A stretch of DNA of 64,000 nucleotides. Origin: Beroe forskalii (Eukaryota > Ctenophora > Nuda > Beroida > Beroidae). This document shows positions 18,413 through 30,000 of the stretch, piece after piece. A program made the position numbers and the translations under genes. The number at the start of each line of letters is the position of its first letter. Within the stretch, counting starts at the first letter, position 1. The notes beneath the pieces were generated by a model that was not told where the DNA came from, ran no database searches, and worked only from the letters and a program-made list of their open reading frames with translations. The stretch spans positions 186,001 to 250,000 of the forward strand of contig WFMF01000023.1 of assembly GCA_011033025.1 (NCBI GenBank), written 5' to 3'.

Positions 18413-18822
18413 TTCTAGGTCAAATGACCAAGAACCCTCTGAAGTGAGTGCCCTGCTGACCCACCCCACAGTTACAGGTGCTCCTGTCCCTGCATTCACC
18501 TTGGAAAAAGAGGACAAGTCTCCAGGCTCGGAGACAGAGGAAGGCCTGCTCCTTTTCAGGGGAGGCTCAGTCTGTCAGTCCGATTTTGATTTCTATGATT
18601 TGCAAGTTATATGTGCCACCTTGGGTTTTCCGGAGCCCCACAGCAACTCAGCCTGGCACCACGGGTATAAGTGGCCCCAGCAGGTGGAATACGGGAAAAA
18701 CACCTTGCAAGGAATATTTTGTCCATCGCCAAAGACGAACTGGTACAACTGTTCCAAGGATGAAATGAGCGAAGTGAATTGCCCAAAAAAGGAGCAGGGC
18801 CACGTTTTTCTGACCTGTGAGA
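18413..18822 (+). CDS. Exon 4, SRCR-like module 3 (copy 2, altered acceptor)
   Basis: The module is intact (GLLLFRGGSVC, QVICATLGF, WYNCSK, VNC, VFLTC) and six cysteines are kept. The TTTTAG acceptor of copy 1 is replaced by TGTGTGAGTTCTAG, and neither AG gives the right frame with phase 1, so normal splicing into this exon would shift the frame. Start is therefore approximate. Confidence 0.65.
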
Positions 18823-18957
18823 GTAAGTACATTGATTCTAGTCTCCAAAAACACAATTTTTACTTCTTGCTTCATAAAAAATGTAACCTCCTCCAGTCAT
18901 TACTGACACTGGGTTCCACTATGTAATGCTTTCAGGCACACTTACAAGAACAGCTCC

Positions 18958-19068
18958 AACTGCAGTTTGCATGTTTTTTGCAGCATGGTGTACAATTGCA
19001 CGACATAAAGACATAAATAACATGCCTGTACAGTGTACACTGCACAAACTTCTAACTGACACTGAAAG
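18958..19068. mobile_element. Degenerate foldback family 1 element, intron 4 of copy 2
   Basis: CAACTGCAGTTTGCATG at the left, GACATAAAGACATAAATAAC in the loop and GTACACTGCACAAACTTC at the right resemble family 1. Arms have diverged. Ends approximate. Confidence 0.5.
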
Positions 19069-19519
19069 AGCAGTTCCAGTATCAATACCAGTATATTATT
19101 AGCAAATAACTTTTTGAAAAGTGCAATTCAACACCCTAAGTCCATAACTGAATATGACTCTGTTTCCAGAACCCCAAGAATAAAATATGAGTGCTTCGAA
19201 ATCAAAACTCAAAAGGGAGTGCAGCCATATGACCTGGGGAGGGAACTTATTCCCTCTTCAGTCGTACTTCAGTCGTACTTCAGTTACTCCTCCTCTCTAG
19301 TGCTTCAGTCACCCCCCTCTAGAGCTCTGGCCCTTTTTACTCCCTTTTGATGAATTGCCTCAGAGAGATTCGTGAAGAATTATTTGTGTTTTCACAATAA
19401 CATGTAGCGTAAAGCATTATATCATTTGAAACCCCCTGCTCCCCCCCCCCCTAGCAAATTACCTAATATGCAAAGGATGCCTATAAAAGTAATAATAATA
19501 GCACGTTCTATCATTCCAG

Positions 19520-19873
19520 TTACAGAGCCTCCACCTTTCAAGCTGCTTGGAGACGATGGGCAACCGGTTGCCATAGACGAGACAGGTCTTCTCATTTACA
19601 GGAACGATAAAATTAATTTCAACAGTGTCGAAAGTGTGAATAGTTACGTGAGGTTTCATTACGACGAAGCATATGTGATATGCCACGACTTGGGGTTTGA
19701 AGATCCACTGAGACCAGCTTGGTACAATTTTGAGGACAAATTCGAACTTCAAAAGTCCTACACGAAGAAGCTGACGGACATTCACTGTGTGGGCAGATCT
19801 AATTTCTATTTTTGTGACTATGATACGATTCAAAAAAGTACACCGAAGGGAGATGGATTTCTGATTTGCAATG
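19520..19873 (+). CDS. Exon 5, SRCR-like module 4 (copy 2)
   Basis: Intact 354-nt phase 1-1 exon, two codons longer than copy 1 because of a different VESVNSYVR loop. Motifs AYVICHDLGFEDP, DIHC, YFCDYD, GFLICNG. Four-cysteine version, like its paralog. Confidence 0.82.
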
Positions 19874-20304
19874 GTAAATCGATAGATTAATTAGCTTTTT
19901 GCATGCCATTTGGCCAGTTTTCGAGGACCCATTGTTACAATTTCCTTTATGGTGATAATTCTAACAATGGTTGCTTTTAAGGCGGGTTGCATTGAAAGTA
20001 CTTTGGGGCTTGCGTGAGCTGTCACAGGCCCCAAAAGGTCCAGGCACTTGTGTAATAAGCTTTTCAATAGTTTACCAATTGAACAGCTAGATTTGGGTCA
20101 TTGATTTACGTGCTGAATCTTCACTGAATTGAATGAGTTTCAAGATGCCAGAATATGAGAACTCACATCCTTCACAAATAGTGATTTCATGGATTGGGTC
20201 ATTGAATAAGAGTCGCATGATTAAGAGTACTTTATTAATTTTCTTTTAGACTCGCTGGTACAAGTACTATAAAGTACTCTTCACAAATAGGTTCCACCTT
20301 TCAG

Positions 20305-20935
20305 ACACTACAGCGCAATTCACTGTCATTAAGAAAGACGACTCAAGTGCTGCACTCAATGAGGAAGGATTGCTGCTGTACAAAGGGTGACAAAGTGATG
20401 TACAATACATTCGACTATGATATTGCACTACCCATCTGCAGGTAACCAGTTCCGAATATGTAAATAAAACTTGCAGATCACTCGAAAAGGAGGGCTCAAT
20501 AACTTGAGATACTTCACCAATTGCTGTCGTATAGAGTTGCATGCACAATTGTTAGAATCTAAAGTTATTGAGCACTCCTGACATTACAAGTATATTGTAA
20601 TTACGAGTATATTGTAATTTATTATTGTAATTTATTATTTATTATTAATTATTGATAATTTGTATTATAAAATTCAAATTCTATTGCACAATTATAAACA
20701 ACATGAAACCAAAAAATCTGCAGGAGGCTGTTCCCTGATGTGGATCCGGCAACCATGCACCCTGCATTGGGCAGAGGGGATCGGTGGGGAAATCAGAAGA
20801 ATTTTGGTCAAGCGCTGGACGATGTTTCTTGTCCTTACCAATGGTGGGATGAGTACACAGACTGGATGAACTGCACCTACCGAACCTTACCAATATATAC
20901 CTCAAAATTTAATGATGGCTTCATAGTCTGTGACG
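20305..20935 (+). CDS. Exons 6-7, SRCR-like module 5 (copy 2, +1 lesion)
   Basis: Exon 20305-20441 is 137 nt against 136: an extra A in TACAAAGGG shifts the frame into a stop. Exon 20724-20935 (212 nt) is intact, with DVSC, DWMNCTYRT and GFIVCDG. The lesion is in an A run, so a consensus error is possible. Confidence 0.68.
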
Positions 20936-21310
20936 GTAAGGCATTAATATGGCATTGGGATTGTTAGATATCCCCAAGGTGGTTTCACCCCCATTCGTAA
21001 GGCCATTTCCTCCTTATCAGCCATCACCTGGTGATGATCCTATGGGACCATCAGCGGCTAGGATAAGCGTGTCTGATTGTTGATGTCATCTGTACTTGCA
21101 GATTAATTTTTATGATTTAATATACAATTTTGCTGCTGAATATAAGAATATAGCTCTGAGAATAATTTCAAGACACACCATAAAATTACTCCCACCATAA
21201 TTCAAACTTACAATATGGCTTCATCACACACAAATCGAGGGCTCGCAGCAAAAACATCCACACTATCTGCAAACAGTACTCTTGAGAAATAGCCAGGTAA
21301 ATTTTTTCAG

Positions 21311-21657
21311 CGGTAGCAGCTGAGATGGATCTACACTTGTTGGATGAAGATGGGAATGACATCGATGACCCGACCCAACGAGGGCTCCTAGTCTACCAGG
21401 GCAGTACATTCAGATTCAGCACCTCGGAGTTCTGGGATGTGATCACTCTGTGCTACTCCCTCGGCTTCTCCCCACCCTTCCAACCTCACTGGGAGTACGT
21501 GGTAAAGAGGGTCACCAGCAGGCCAAGTACACTGATCAATTGATGAGGTTGGCTTGCTATCATGGCGAGGGTCACTTAAGGACCTGGTACAATTGCTCGT
21601 ATGACAGGGTGGCAGAGAAGGAAGACACTGGTGAAGATGGTTTCATCGTTTGTAATG
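21311..21657 (+). CDS. Exon 8+9 fused, SRCR-like module 6 (copy 2, -1 lesion)
   Basis: One continuous exon covers what copy 1 splits in two: GGTCACTTAAGGACCTGGTA runs straight through the position of copy 1's 181-nt intron. Length 347 against 348 nt; one A is missing in GTGGTAAAGAGGG (copy 1 GTGGTAAAAGAGGG), shifting the frame. After the lesion the homologous frame continues to GFIVCNG and a GTAGGT donor. Confidence 0.72.
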
Positions 21658-21745
21658 GTAGGTTTTTAAGACTTTAAGATGTTTCTTGAACTCAAAGTCC
21701 AAAGAGTAGTGTGTATGTGTGTTTTTTACCTTTTTAAGTATTGCA

Positions 21746-23535
21746 GTTTGTTTACATTTCTACTTCCCTCCCTCGTCCTAGTCCTAGTACAGTCAATGCC
21801 ATTACTAAGTTTATGTTTAATTTTCTTTGGGGTGGTGGTTGTGACAAGATCAAGCGCAATGTGGTCGTGCAGGATCGTGAAGCAGGTGGGTTAGATATGC
21901 TCTACCCACAGGAGTTTCTTTCCAGCATGAAGTTAAAATTACTCTATAAAATAGGTGACATTGATTTTAGTCACAGTTGGAAAGATATTGTGATGAATCA
22001 GCTCGCATCCTCACCACCCAGGCATCTGTGTCGAGAATTCTCTTGTATCTCATAACTATACTTTTACGTGGGATTTAGTGAGCTGCTACTCTGACTGGAA
22101 GGATAATGCTTCCAAATCAAGTAGCAAGTGTATTAACCACTGTATTTGGGGTAATGATCTGATTACGGATATTGGTAGTAAGCTTTGGACGCTGATCTTA
22201 TTAATGTAGATGTTAATTACCTCTCCGATTTTATTAATGATTCAGGGCAAGTCATGTCTTACAGAGATTTCTGTATTAACACCCTGCGGCGTAGCTGGAA
22301 TATTATATCTAAGAGACACTACGTCGACATTAAAATGGCTATCCGTAGATTCAGTAACCCAGATATCCCCAGTAGGGATCTTGCTAATATTGACACTAAC
22401 CTTTGCTTGCAGTTCTTCACAGATACCTATCGTGATATTAAAGCAAGTAAGATTCGTGATGCCTGCAAGCACACATTGCAGTTTGAGGATATGGTACCTC
22501 TCAGAGCTTGGGAGCGTGACCTGGGGTCCAGTCCTATAGACTGGGGTGCAGTATTTAAGGTGATGTACAGTGGTTTCACTAGGAATTTTAAAATTTTACA
22601 GTTCCAATATAAATTGCTTATGAGGATTTCGACTTGCCGTTACATGAGATTCAAAATGAATATTGATACGGTGAGCCCGGACTGCATTTATTGTCTGAAC
22701 AAGCCTGAAACCCTGCATCATATTTTTATTAACTGTCCTAGGACCAGTATTTTATTTACTTATGTGGAACACCTTATTATTGACAAGATTGACCCTGGGT
22801 ACAGTGACCCCGACAAGGTCTTCTATATTACTTGCAGTAGCAATAACCCCTCAGTTAATTTCATCTGGGCCTCTTTTCAAGTGGTATATCAGTCGTTCAT
22901 TTCAATTATCTAAGGCACCCACGTTAGCAGGATTTACAAACTTCCTCCGTAAACTGTTCTATGGAGAAAAGGTGGAGCTGGTGGAAGTGGTCAAGACCAC
23001 CTTTGGTCTGGAGGAGCAACCCGTTCAGGGTCCGTAATTTGTTTATCATGGTTTTTTATTTGTTATCCTTATTCTCCTTACTTCGTCAGCGACATGTGCT
23101 GCTCACCTTTCCTATCTTGTTCACAGTGGTCCCTTCATTTTTCCTTTCCTTCCGTGAGTGTGCTGCTTCTTTTCTTTACCTTTTACCTTAGGATCCTCAA
23201 AGTCTTGGATTCCGTATGTTTGGATCTCCTATGCATCGGGGGTATACCCTCAGCGATGGTAGCCACACCCTTAGGTTTAGGACTAGTCTTGGCCCGGGAA
23301 CGGGCGTATAAGGTAGCTACCGTCAGAGGTTGGGGATTATCTTGTCCAAGACTGCCCCGAAAAGGCAGTGTGGTGGTGCGCCGGTGCCTGCCTCCAGTCC
23401 GCGTTCTGGCCTTGTATACCCAGAGAGTTGTTAGCATGCAAAGGGCAGGGCGCGGGCGGGGCACAGGTGATGGGCCCCACTCCATTGGTTTTCGTGGCAC
23501 GTTTTTCAAAAAAAAAAAAAAAAAATAAAATAAAA

Positions 23536-23573
<38 letters not shown>
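21746..23573 (+). mobile_element. 5'-truncated LINE (non-LTR retrotransposon) with poly(A) tail
   Basis: Frames 21746-22055 (FMFNFLWGGG, then NVVVQDREAGGLDML) and 22185-22915 encode the region after the reverse transcriptase of a LINE ORF2, as in L1/Tx1-type elements, with a zf-RVT-like motif SPDCIYC-KPETLHHIFINCP. A frameshift separates the two frames. An A-rich tail (23509-23573) ends the element. The flanking TATTGCA at 21739-21745 and 23574-23580 is a target-site duplication; the empty site is visible in copy 1 at about 6703-6720. Inserted in the intron between exons 9 and 10 of copy 2, same orientation as the gene. Confidence 0.9.
22185..22915 (+). pseudogene. LINE ORF2 C-terminal fragment with zf-RVT motif
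   Basis: A 242-codon open frame without RT or endonuclease motifs, only the extreme C-terminus. C-x2-C followed by H-x4-C (CIYC ... HHIFINC) matches the zinc-binding end of ORF2 proteins. Being 5'-truncated and frameshifted upstream, it cannot make an active enzyme. Confidence 0.8.
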
Positions 23574-23576
<3 letters not shown>

Positions 23577-23608
23577 TGCATTTCACAAGCATTGTACATT
23601 TTATAGTA

Positions 23609-23717
23609 ACAGTGGCAGTTTGAACTGCAGTGTGGGCGGCGTTAGTTTGCACGGCATATAGACATACAAATAACATTTCTATACGCTGTGCACACTGCAG
23701 TTGGACCTGTCACTGCA
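23609..23717. mobile_element. Foldback family 1 element, intron 9 of copy 2
   Basis: CAGTTTGAACTGCAGTGTG at the left and CACACTGCAGTTGGACCTG at the right are inverted; GGCGTTAGTTTGCACGGC and loop AGACATACAAATAACAT match other members. Lies just after the LINE and its target-site duplication. Confidence 0.7.
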
Positions 23718-23955
23718 ACTGTGGCGCCCCGAGCAAGGTTATGCTGTTTAATGCATGAGTTCTAGGCAGCATATCAGGCTTTTCTATACTGCAGACAAGG
23801 CAGCAAGGCGCTTAATTTCTATTTATGAGCAATCAAAATTCAGCGCTGCACTGCTTTCTCAGCACAACACACTGCCTACTTACCACTCGAGCAAAAAAAA
23901 TCAAAAACCTGCAAAAAACAAATATCAGAATATGAAAAGTACGCTTCATTCTCAG

Positions 23956-24574
23956 ACCCGGACGCTACCTTCTCCCTGGTGGACAAACACAACCAGCCCG
24001 TCTTGCAGTACAGGAGGTCCTTGCTGCTCTATCGGGGTGCTCCTGTGTGTGACAGACACTCGGACACTTATGGTTATACTTACAGTGGAAGTTCTAGAGT
24101 AATTGGCTGGCGGCCTGCCTTACTGGCTGTATGCAAGAAGCTCGGATTGGAAGAACCACTCAAGTATACAAGCAATATATTATATTCATTTCTTGGTAAA
24201 ATCAGTTCATAACATGATATATAAATATTCATGTTTCTGTAACGTTTGCTGTCCTTCTATAATCTATATATGGGCTGTGTGTCAAGACTAGATACCAGAT
24301 ACATCCCTCGGGAAGTATTATAATATGGACCAATCAAGTGCATGACTATGAATTTAATCCACATTTAAAATCCACAGACCATGGTACGAGTGGGGGACTT
24401 CATACTATTTGCCGAGTGAGTGGGAGGCAGTCAGGGCTAACTACACTGAAAGTGGGATGGGACATATGCGGTGCCCGGAGGGGGTGGATGCAGAGTGGCA
24501 GGACTGTACATACGAAACCATTCCAAGCTGTAGGGCAGATGGAAAAAGGAAATGGCTGATGCTCTCCTGCCATT
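23956..24574 (+). CDS. Exons 10-11, SRCR-like module 7 (copy 2)
   Basis: Exons 23956-24163 (208 nt) and 24378-24574 (197 nt), intact across the junction at phase 2 (PLK|PWYEWG). Motifs RRSLLLYRGAPVC, LLAVCKKLGLEEP, RCPEGVDAEWQDC, ETIPSC, LMLSCH. This copy sets the reference frame that exposes the extra C in exon 11 of copy 1. Confidence 0.82.
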
Positions 24575-25209
24575 GTAAGCAAGATTCTATTGTGAAATCC
24601 TGAATGTAAATTAAAGCAAGCCAACCTGATAATAGTACCTACTTTCATGAATGCTACTTCGATTCTCATATAATTATTGCTTATAGTATAGGATTGACTC
24701 TTGCACTTGCTGCTGATTGATAATTATTAAGAGCTACTGTGCATAATATAAGTTAATAAGCTGTCGATGATAATCCTCTGTATTTCTCCTCCTCCCCTGC
24801 TTTTCTTCTTCTAAATGAATAATTCATGATATTTAGGTAGAATAAAAGTGCAAGGTAGCAGTCCTCTGACCGCCCCTCGGCAGCAGTCCATGTTCATAAA
24901 TAGAGGACCATGGTGCCAGCCAAGGGCTAAAACGCTAAGCGGGACATATGCTACAGAGCACCTATCTTTCCAAGCTTTGAAGACCCAAGGAAAATATTTC
25001 CTTGCGTTTCAAAATAGGCAAAACAGTATTCTCCAAAACTCACTCCTAAAGTGAATATCCCATGGCCCCAGGGGACTGCTGCAATTGTGCAGTGGGAAGT
25101 GGGTATTGGGAAAGCTAATAAGATAGTAACTTAGTAAGCTAATAACGACATTCCACTGTTTTTCTCCTCCCCTGCTTCTCTTCTAAAAGAGTAAATGATT
25201 TCCCTGCAG

Positions 25210-25329
25210 GGGACTGCAGGAATTGTAAGGAATATGAGAGGTGTGCGGCCATAAGGTTATCATCAGGAAGCAGGACACGGAAATGCATCTGCAATCACAG
25301 CTTTAAGAAGGCAGATGGGACCTGCGCAG
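25210..25329 (+). CDS. Exon 12, EGF-like module (copy 2)
   Basis: Intact 120-nt exon: DCRNC, ERC, KCIC and GTCA keep all six cysteines of copy 1, while residues between the third and fourth cysteines differ (AAIRLSSGSRTR). Confidence 0.78.
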
Positions 25330-25499
25330 GTAGGGCTCAGTAGTAACACAGGTTTAATTTAGAAGTCATTTTGTTTGATTCAAAAGTTCTTGGAGCACTT
25401 TCTGAAATTTCCACGTGATCGCCAATTGTGCGTGCAAGATGTTTTTTGCAGTTAGTTTTCTTAAGATTACGTTTCCATTGATAGAATGTTCCTTTTCAG

Positions 25500-26229
25500 T
25501 GATAACCACAACTTGCGAGCTGGGTAACTTTGTAATCAACTTGGGTAGAGCTACAGAAGAGTGGGAGGATTCCATTGAGAAGATCATTATAGGCAATGCT
25601 GAGGGTAAATTAGGGCACTTTCAGTTTTGATAACGTGGTAAAAAATTAGTTTGATCGCTGAACTGATAACTGTGACCATGCAAACTGCAGTTTGAGTTGC
25701 CTCTGCAATAGTTTACACTTTCAGCGCTTCAAAGTCAAAGGCATGGAGTTTTTGACTCAGCATTGACTATAATACAAACTCTGAACTCTAATTGGCCAAT
25801 ATAACCCAGGGAACGCAGCCTGTGAGATACAAACAGCCGGAGTGGATGATTTTGATTGGTCGAGCATCACGGTACCATACAACTCGTGCAACCCCACTAT
25901 CTCAACAGGGATATCAGCTGATGATGCAACTTACATCGAGTATAATAACACGGTAAAAGAATTCAATGTCGGATTGTCACTGCCACCCTGTCACACACTG
26001 TCACACTGTAGTGCTGTAGTACACTGCCAGACTGTGATACACTGTAACACACTGTAATAAATACACTGTCAGACTGTAACACACTTTAATACACTGTCAC
26101 ACTGTCACATGGTTGTGAGAAGCACTATAATGAATTGCACCTCACAGATCAGAGCGAAGAGGAAGGATCAGAGCTTTTACTTGGAATATGATGTGAGAGC
26201 CGATGTCAACTGCCGATTTCCTACCACCT
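25500..26229 (+). CDS. Exons 13-15, ZP-N subdomain (copy 2, exon 14 start damaged)
   Basis: Exons 25500-25604, about 25761-25952 and 26148-26229 keep the four ZP-N cysteines (TTCELGNF, AACEIQ, NSCNP, VNCRFP). The first part of exon 14 is 8 nt shorter than copy 1 between ACTCTG and CCAATATAAC and is out of frame with the rest, so either another acceptor is used or the exon is broken. Confidence 0.65.
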
Positions 26230-26403
26230 GTAAGCTCGATCATGATATTTGCAAGTTTGCTGTACAAAATTCACACATTAATTTTGAAATAAGATAAACT
26301 TGAAATAACATGAACTTCAAATACTAATGTCGATGGCCGACATGCAATGCACGAACTGACCTCTTTTGAGGAGCGAAAATACATGACTTGACCTCTTTTG
26401 CAG

Positions 26404-26558
26404 TGTCTAAAGATGATACTTACCGTGGGGAGGCGGTATCTGTTGCAGCTTCCTCAAGTGGAGCATTCAGCATCACCATGGCGCGTACCAAGGCGGACTA
26501 TGCCACAGCAGCAGATACTTCTGTAGCACTTTACCTGGGCGATTCACTCTATTTCAAG
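26404..26558 (+). CDS. Exon 16, first part of ZP-C (copy 2)
   Basis: Intact 155-nt exon reading LSKDDTYRGEAVSVAASS, then ITMARTKADYATAADTS and LYLGDSLYFK. It is followed by an 11.1-kb intron that contains the satellite. A degenerate copy of its 3' part lies beyond the satellite at 37308-37412. Confidence 0.8.
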
Positions 26559-27088
26559 GTGGGGAGAAGACAATCGTAATTATAGGGGGAAGCGAAGAAA
26601 ACAGTCGTATTAAAAGGGGGGGATCAATCATATTTATGAGGTGGGAAATTGAAAAAAGACACTGGAACAATTATTAGGTGGGAAGGGGAGTAGCAGTATA
26701 CCAGTATAAACTTCAAAACAAAATAAAACTCCGTCATCATAGGGATATTTCGACAATTAATGTCATTTTCAACTTGAATTTGAATGATTTATCGTTTGTT
26801 TGTTTTTGTTTGAAACCCACAGTGGGAAACCCATAAGGGTTTTGAAAAGAAAAATAATAAGAACAGTAATGATCATAAATAAACCATTGAGATGCCAATT
26901 AAGGCAAATGTTCGCCGTAAAATGTGACTGAGTGCCACAGTCTTAACTAAGCATACACACAAAATCTAAAATCCAAAAATGAACGAAGCACACTCATACA
27001 CTCAACACAGAGGTAAATGGACTTGGCTCTTGGTGTCCTGCAAGTCCCTCCCGGCTCGAGGCAGTGCAAATAAGCTGTCCAAACAGGC

Positions 27089-30000
27089 GACTATCAAGTT
27101 AACAGAGGACCCTATCACTAACAGGGGACACTATCAAGTTAACAGAGGACTCTATCACTAACAGGGGACACTATCAAGTTAACAGAGGACCCTATCACTA
27201 ACAGGGGACACTATCAAGTTAACAGAGGACCCTATCACTAACAGGGGACACTATCAAGTTAACAGAGGACCCTATCACTAACAGGGGACACTATCAAGTT
27301 AACAGAGGACCCTATCACTAACAGGGGACACTATCAAGTTAACAGAGGACCCTATCACTAACAGGGGACACTATCAAGTTAACAGAGGACCCTATCACTA
27401 ACAGGGGACACTATCAAGTTAACAGAGGACCCTATCACTAACAGGGACACTATCAAGTTAACAGAGGACCCTATCACTAACAGGGGACACTATCAAGTTA
27501 ACAGAGGACCCTATCACTAACAGGGGACACTATCAAGTTAACAGAGGACCCTATCACTAACAGGGGACACTATCAAGTTAACAGAGGACCCTATCACTAA
27601 CAGGGGACACTATCAAGTTAACAGAGGACCCTATCACTAACAGGGGACACTATCAAGTTAACAGAGGACCCTATCACTAACAGGGGACACTATCAAGTTA
27701 ACAGAGGACCCTATCACTAACAGGGGACACTATCAAGTTAACAGAGGACCCTATCACTAACAGGGGACACTATCAAGTTAACAGAGGACCCTATCACTAA
27801 CAGGGGACACTATCAAGTTAACAGAGGACCCTATCACTAACAGGGGACACTATCAAGTTAACAGAGGACCCTATCACTAACAGGACCCTATCACTAACAG
27901 GGGACACTATCAAGTTAACAGAGGACCCTATCACTAACAGGGGACACTATCAAGTTAACAGAGGACCCTATCACTAACAGGGGACACTATCAAGTTAACA
28001 GAGGACCCTATCACTAACAGGGGACACTATCAAGTTAACAGAGGACCCTATCACTAACAGGGGACACTATCAAGTTAACAGAGGACCCTATCACTAACAG
28101 GGGACACTATCAAGTTAACAGAGGACCCTATCACTAACAGGGGACACTATCAAGTTAACAGAGGACCCTATCACTAACAACAGAGGACCCTATCACAAGT
28201 TAACAGAGGACCCTATCACTAACAGGGGACACTATCAAGTTAACAGAGGACCCTATCACTAACAGGGGACACTATCAAGTTAACAGAGGACCCTATCACT
28301 AACAGGGGACACTATCAAGTTAACAGAGGACCCTATCACTAACAGGGGACACTATCAAGTTAACAGAGGACCCTATCACTAACAGGGGACACTATCAAGT
28401 TAACAGAGGACCCTATCACTAACAGGGGACACTATCAAGTTAACAGAGGACCCTATCACTAACAGGGGACACTATCAAGTTAACAGAGGACCCTATCACT
28501 AACAGGGGACACTATCAAGTTAACAGAGGACCCTATCACTAACAGGGGACACTATCAAGTTAACAGAGGACCCTATCACTAACAGGGGACACTATCAAGT
28601 TAACAGAGGACCCTATCACTAACAGGGGACACTATCAAGTTAACAGAGGACCCTATCACTAACAGGGGACACTATCAAGTTAACAGAGGACCCTATCACT
28701 AACAGGGGACACTATCAAGTTAACAGAGGACCCTATCACTAACAGGGGACACTATCAAGTTAACAGAGGACCCTATCACTAACAGGGGACATCATCAAGT
28801 TAACAGAGGACCCTATCACTAACAGGGGACACTATCAAGTTAACAGAGGACCCTATCACTAACAGGGGACACTATCAAGTTAACAGAGGACCCTATCACT
28901 AACAGGGGACACTATCAAGTTAACAGAGGACCCTATCACTAACAGGGGACACTATCAAGTTAACAGAGGACCCTATCACTAACAGGGGACACTATCAAGT
29001 TAACAGAGGACCCTATCACTAACAGGGGACACTATCAAGTTAACAGAGGACCCTATCACTAACAGGGGACACTATCAAGTTAACAGAGGACCCTATCACT
29101 AACAGGGGACACTATCAAGTTAACAGAGGACCCTATCACTAACAGGGGACACTATCAAGTTAACAGAGGACCCTATCACTAACAGGGGACACTATCAAGT
29201 TAACAGAGGACCCTATCACTAACAGGGGACACTATCAAGTTAACAGAGGACCCTATCACTAACAGGGGACACTATCAAGTTAACAGAGGACCCTATCACT
29301 AACAGGGGACACTATCAAGTTAACAGAGGACCCTATCACTAACAGGGGACACTATCAAGTTAACAGAGGACCCTATCACTAACAGGGGACACTATCAAGT
29401 TAACAGAGGACCCTATCACTAACAGGGGACACTATCAAGTTAACAGAGGACCCTATCACTAACAGGGGACACTAACAGAGGTTAACAGAGAGAGACCCTA
29501 TCACTAACAGGGACACTATCAAGTTAACAGAGGACCCTATCACTAACAGGGGACACTATCAAGTTAACAGAGGACCCTATCACTAACAGGGGACACTATC
29601 AAGTTAACAGAGGACCCTATCACTAACAGGGGACACTATCAAGTTAACAGAGGACCCTATCACTAACAGGGGACACTATCAAGTTAACAGAGGACCCTAT
29701 CACTAACAGGGGACACTATCAAGTTAACAGAGGACCCTATCACTAACAGGGGACACTATCAAGTTAACAGAGACCCTATCACTAACAGGGGACACTATCA
29801 AGTTAACAGAGGACCCTATCACTAACAGGGGACACTATCAAGTTAAGACCCTATCACTAACAGGGGACACTATCAAGTTAACAGAGGACCCTATCACTAA
29901 CAGGGGACACTATCAAGTTAACAGAGGACCCTATCACTAACAGGGGACACTATCAAGTTAACAGAGGACCCTATCACTAACAGGGGACACTATCAAGTTA

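Noticed and set aside
23183-23599. Phe-rich 138-codon frame on the - strand
   Set aside because: It is the LINE poly(A) tail and 3' UTR read in reverse.
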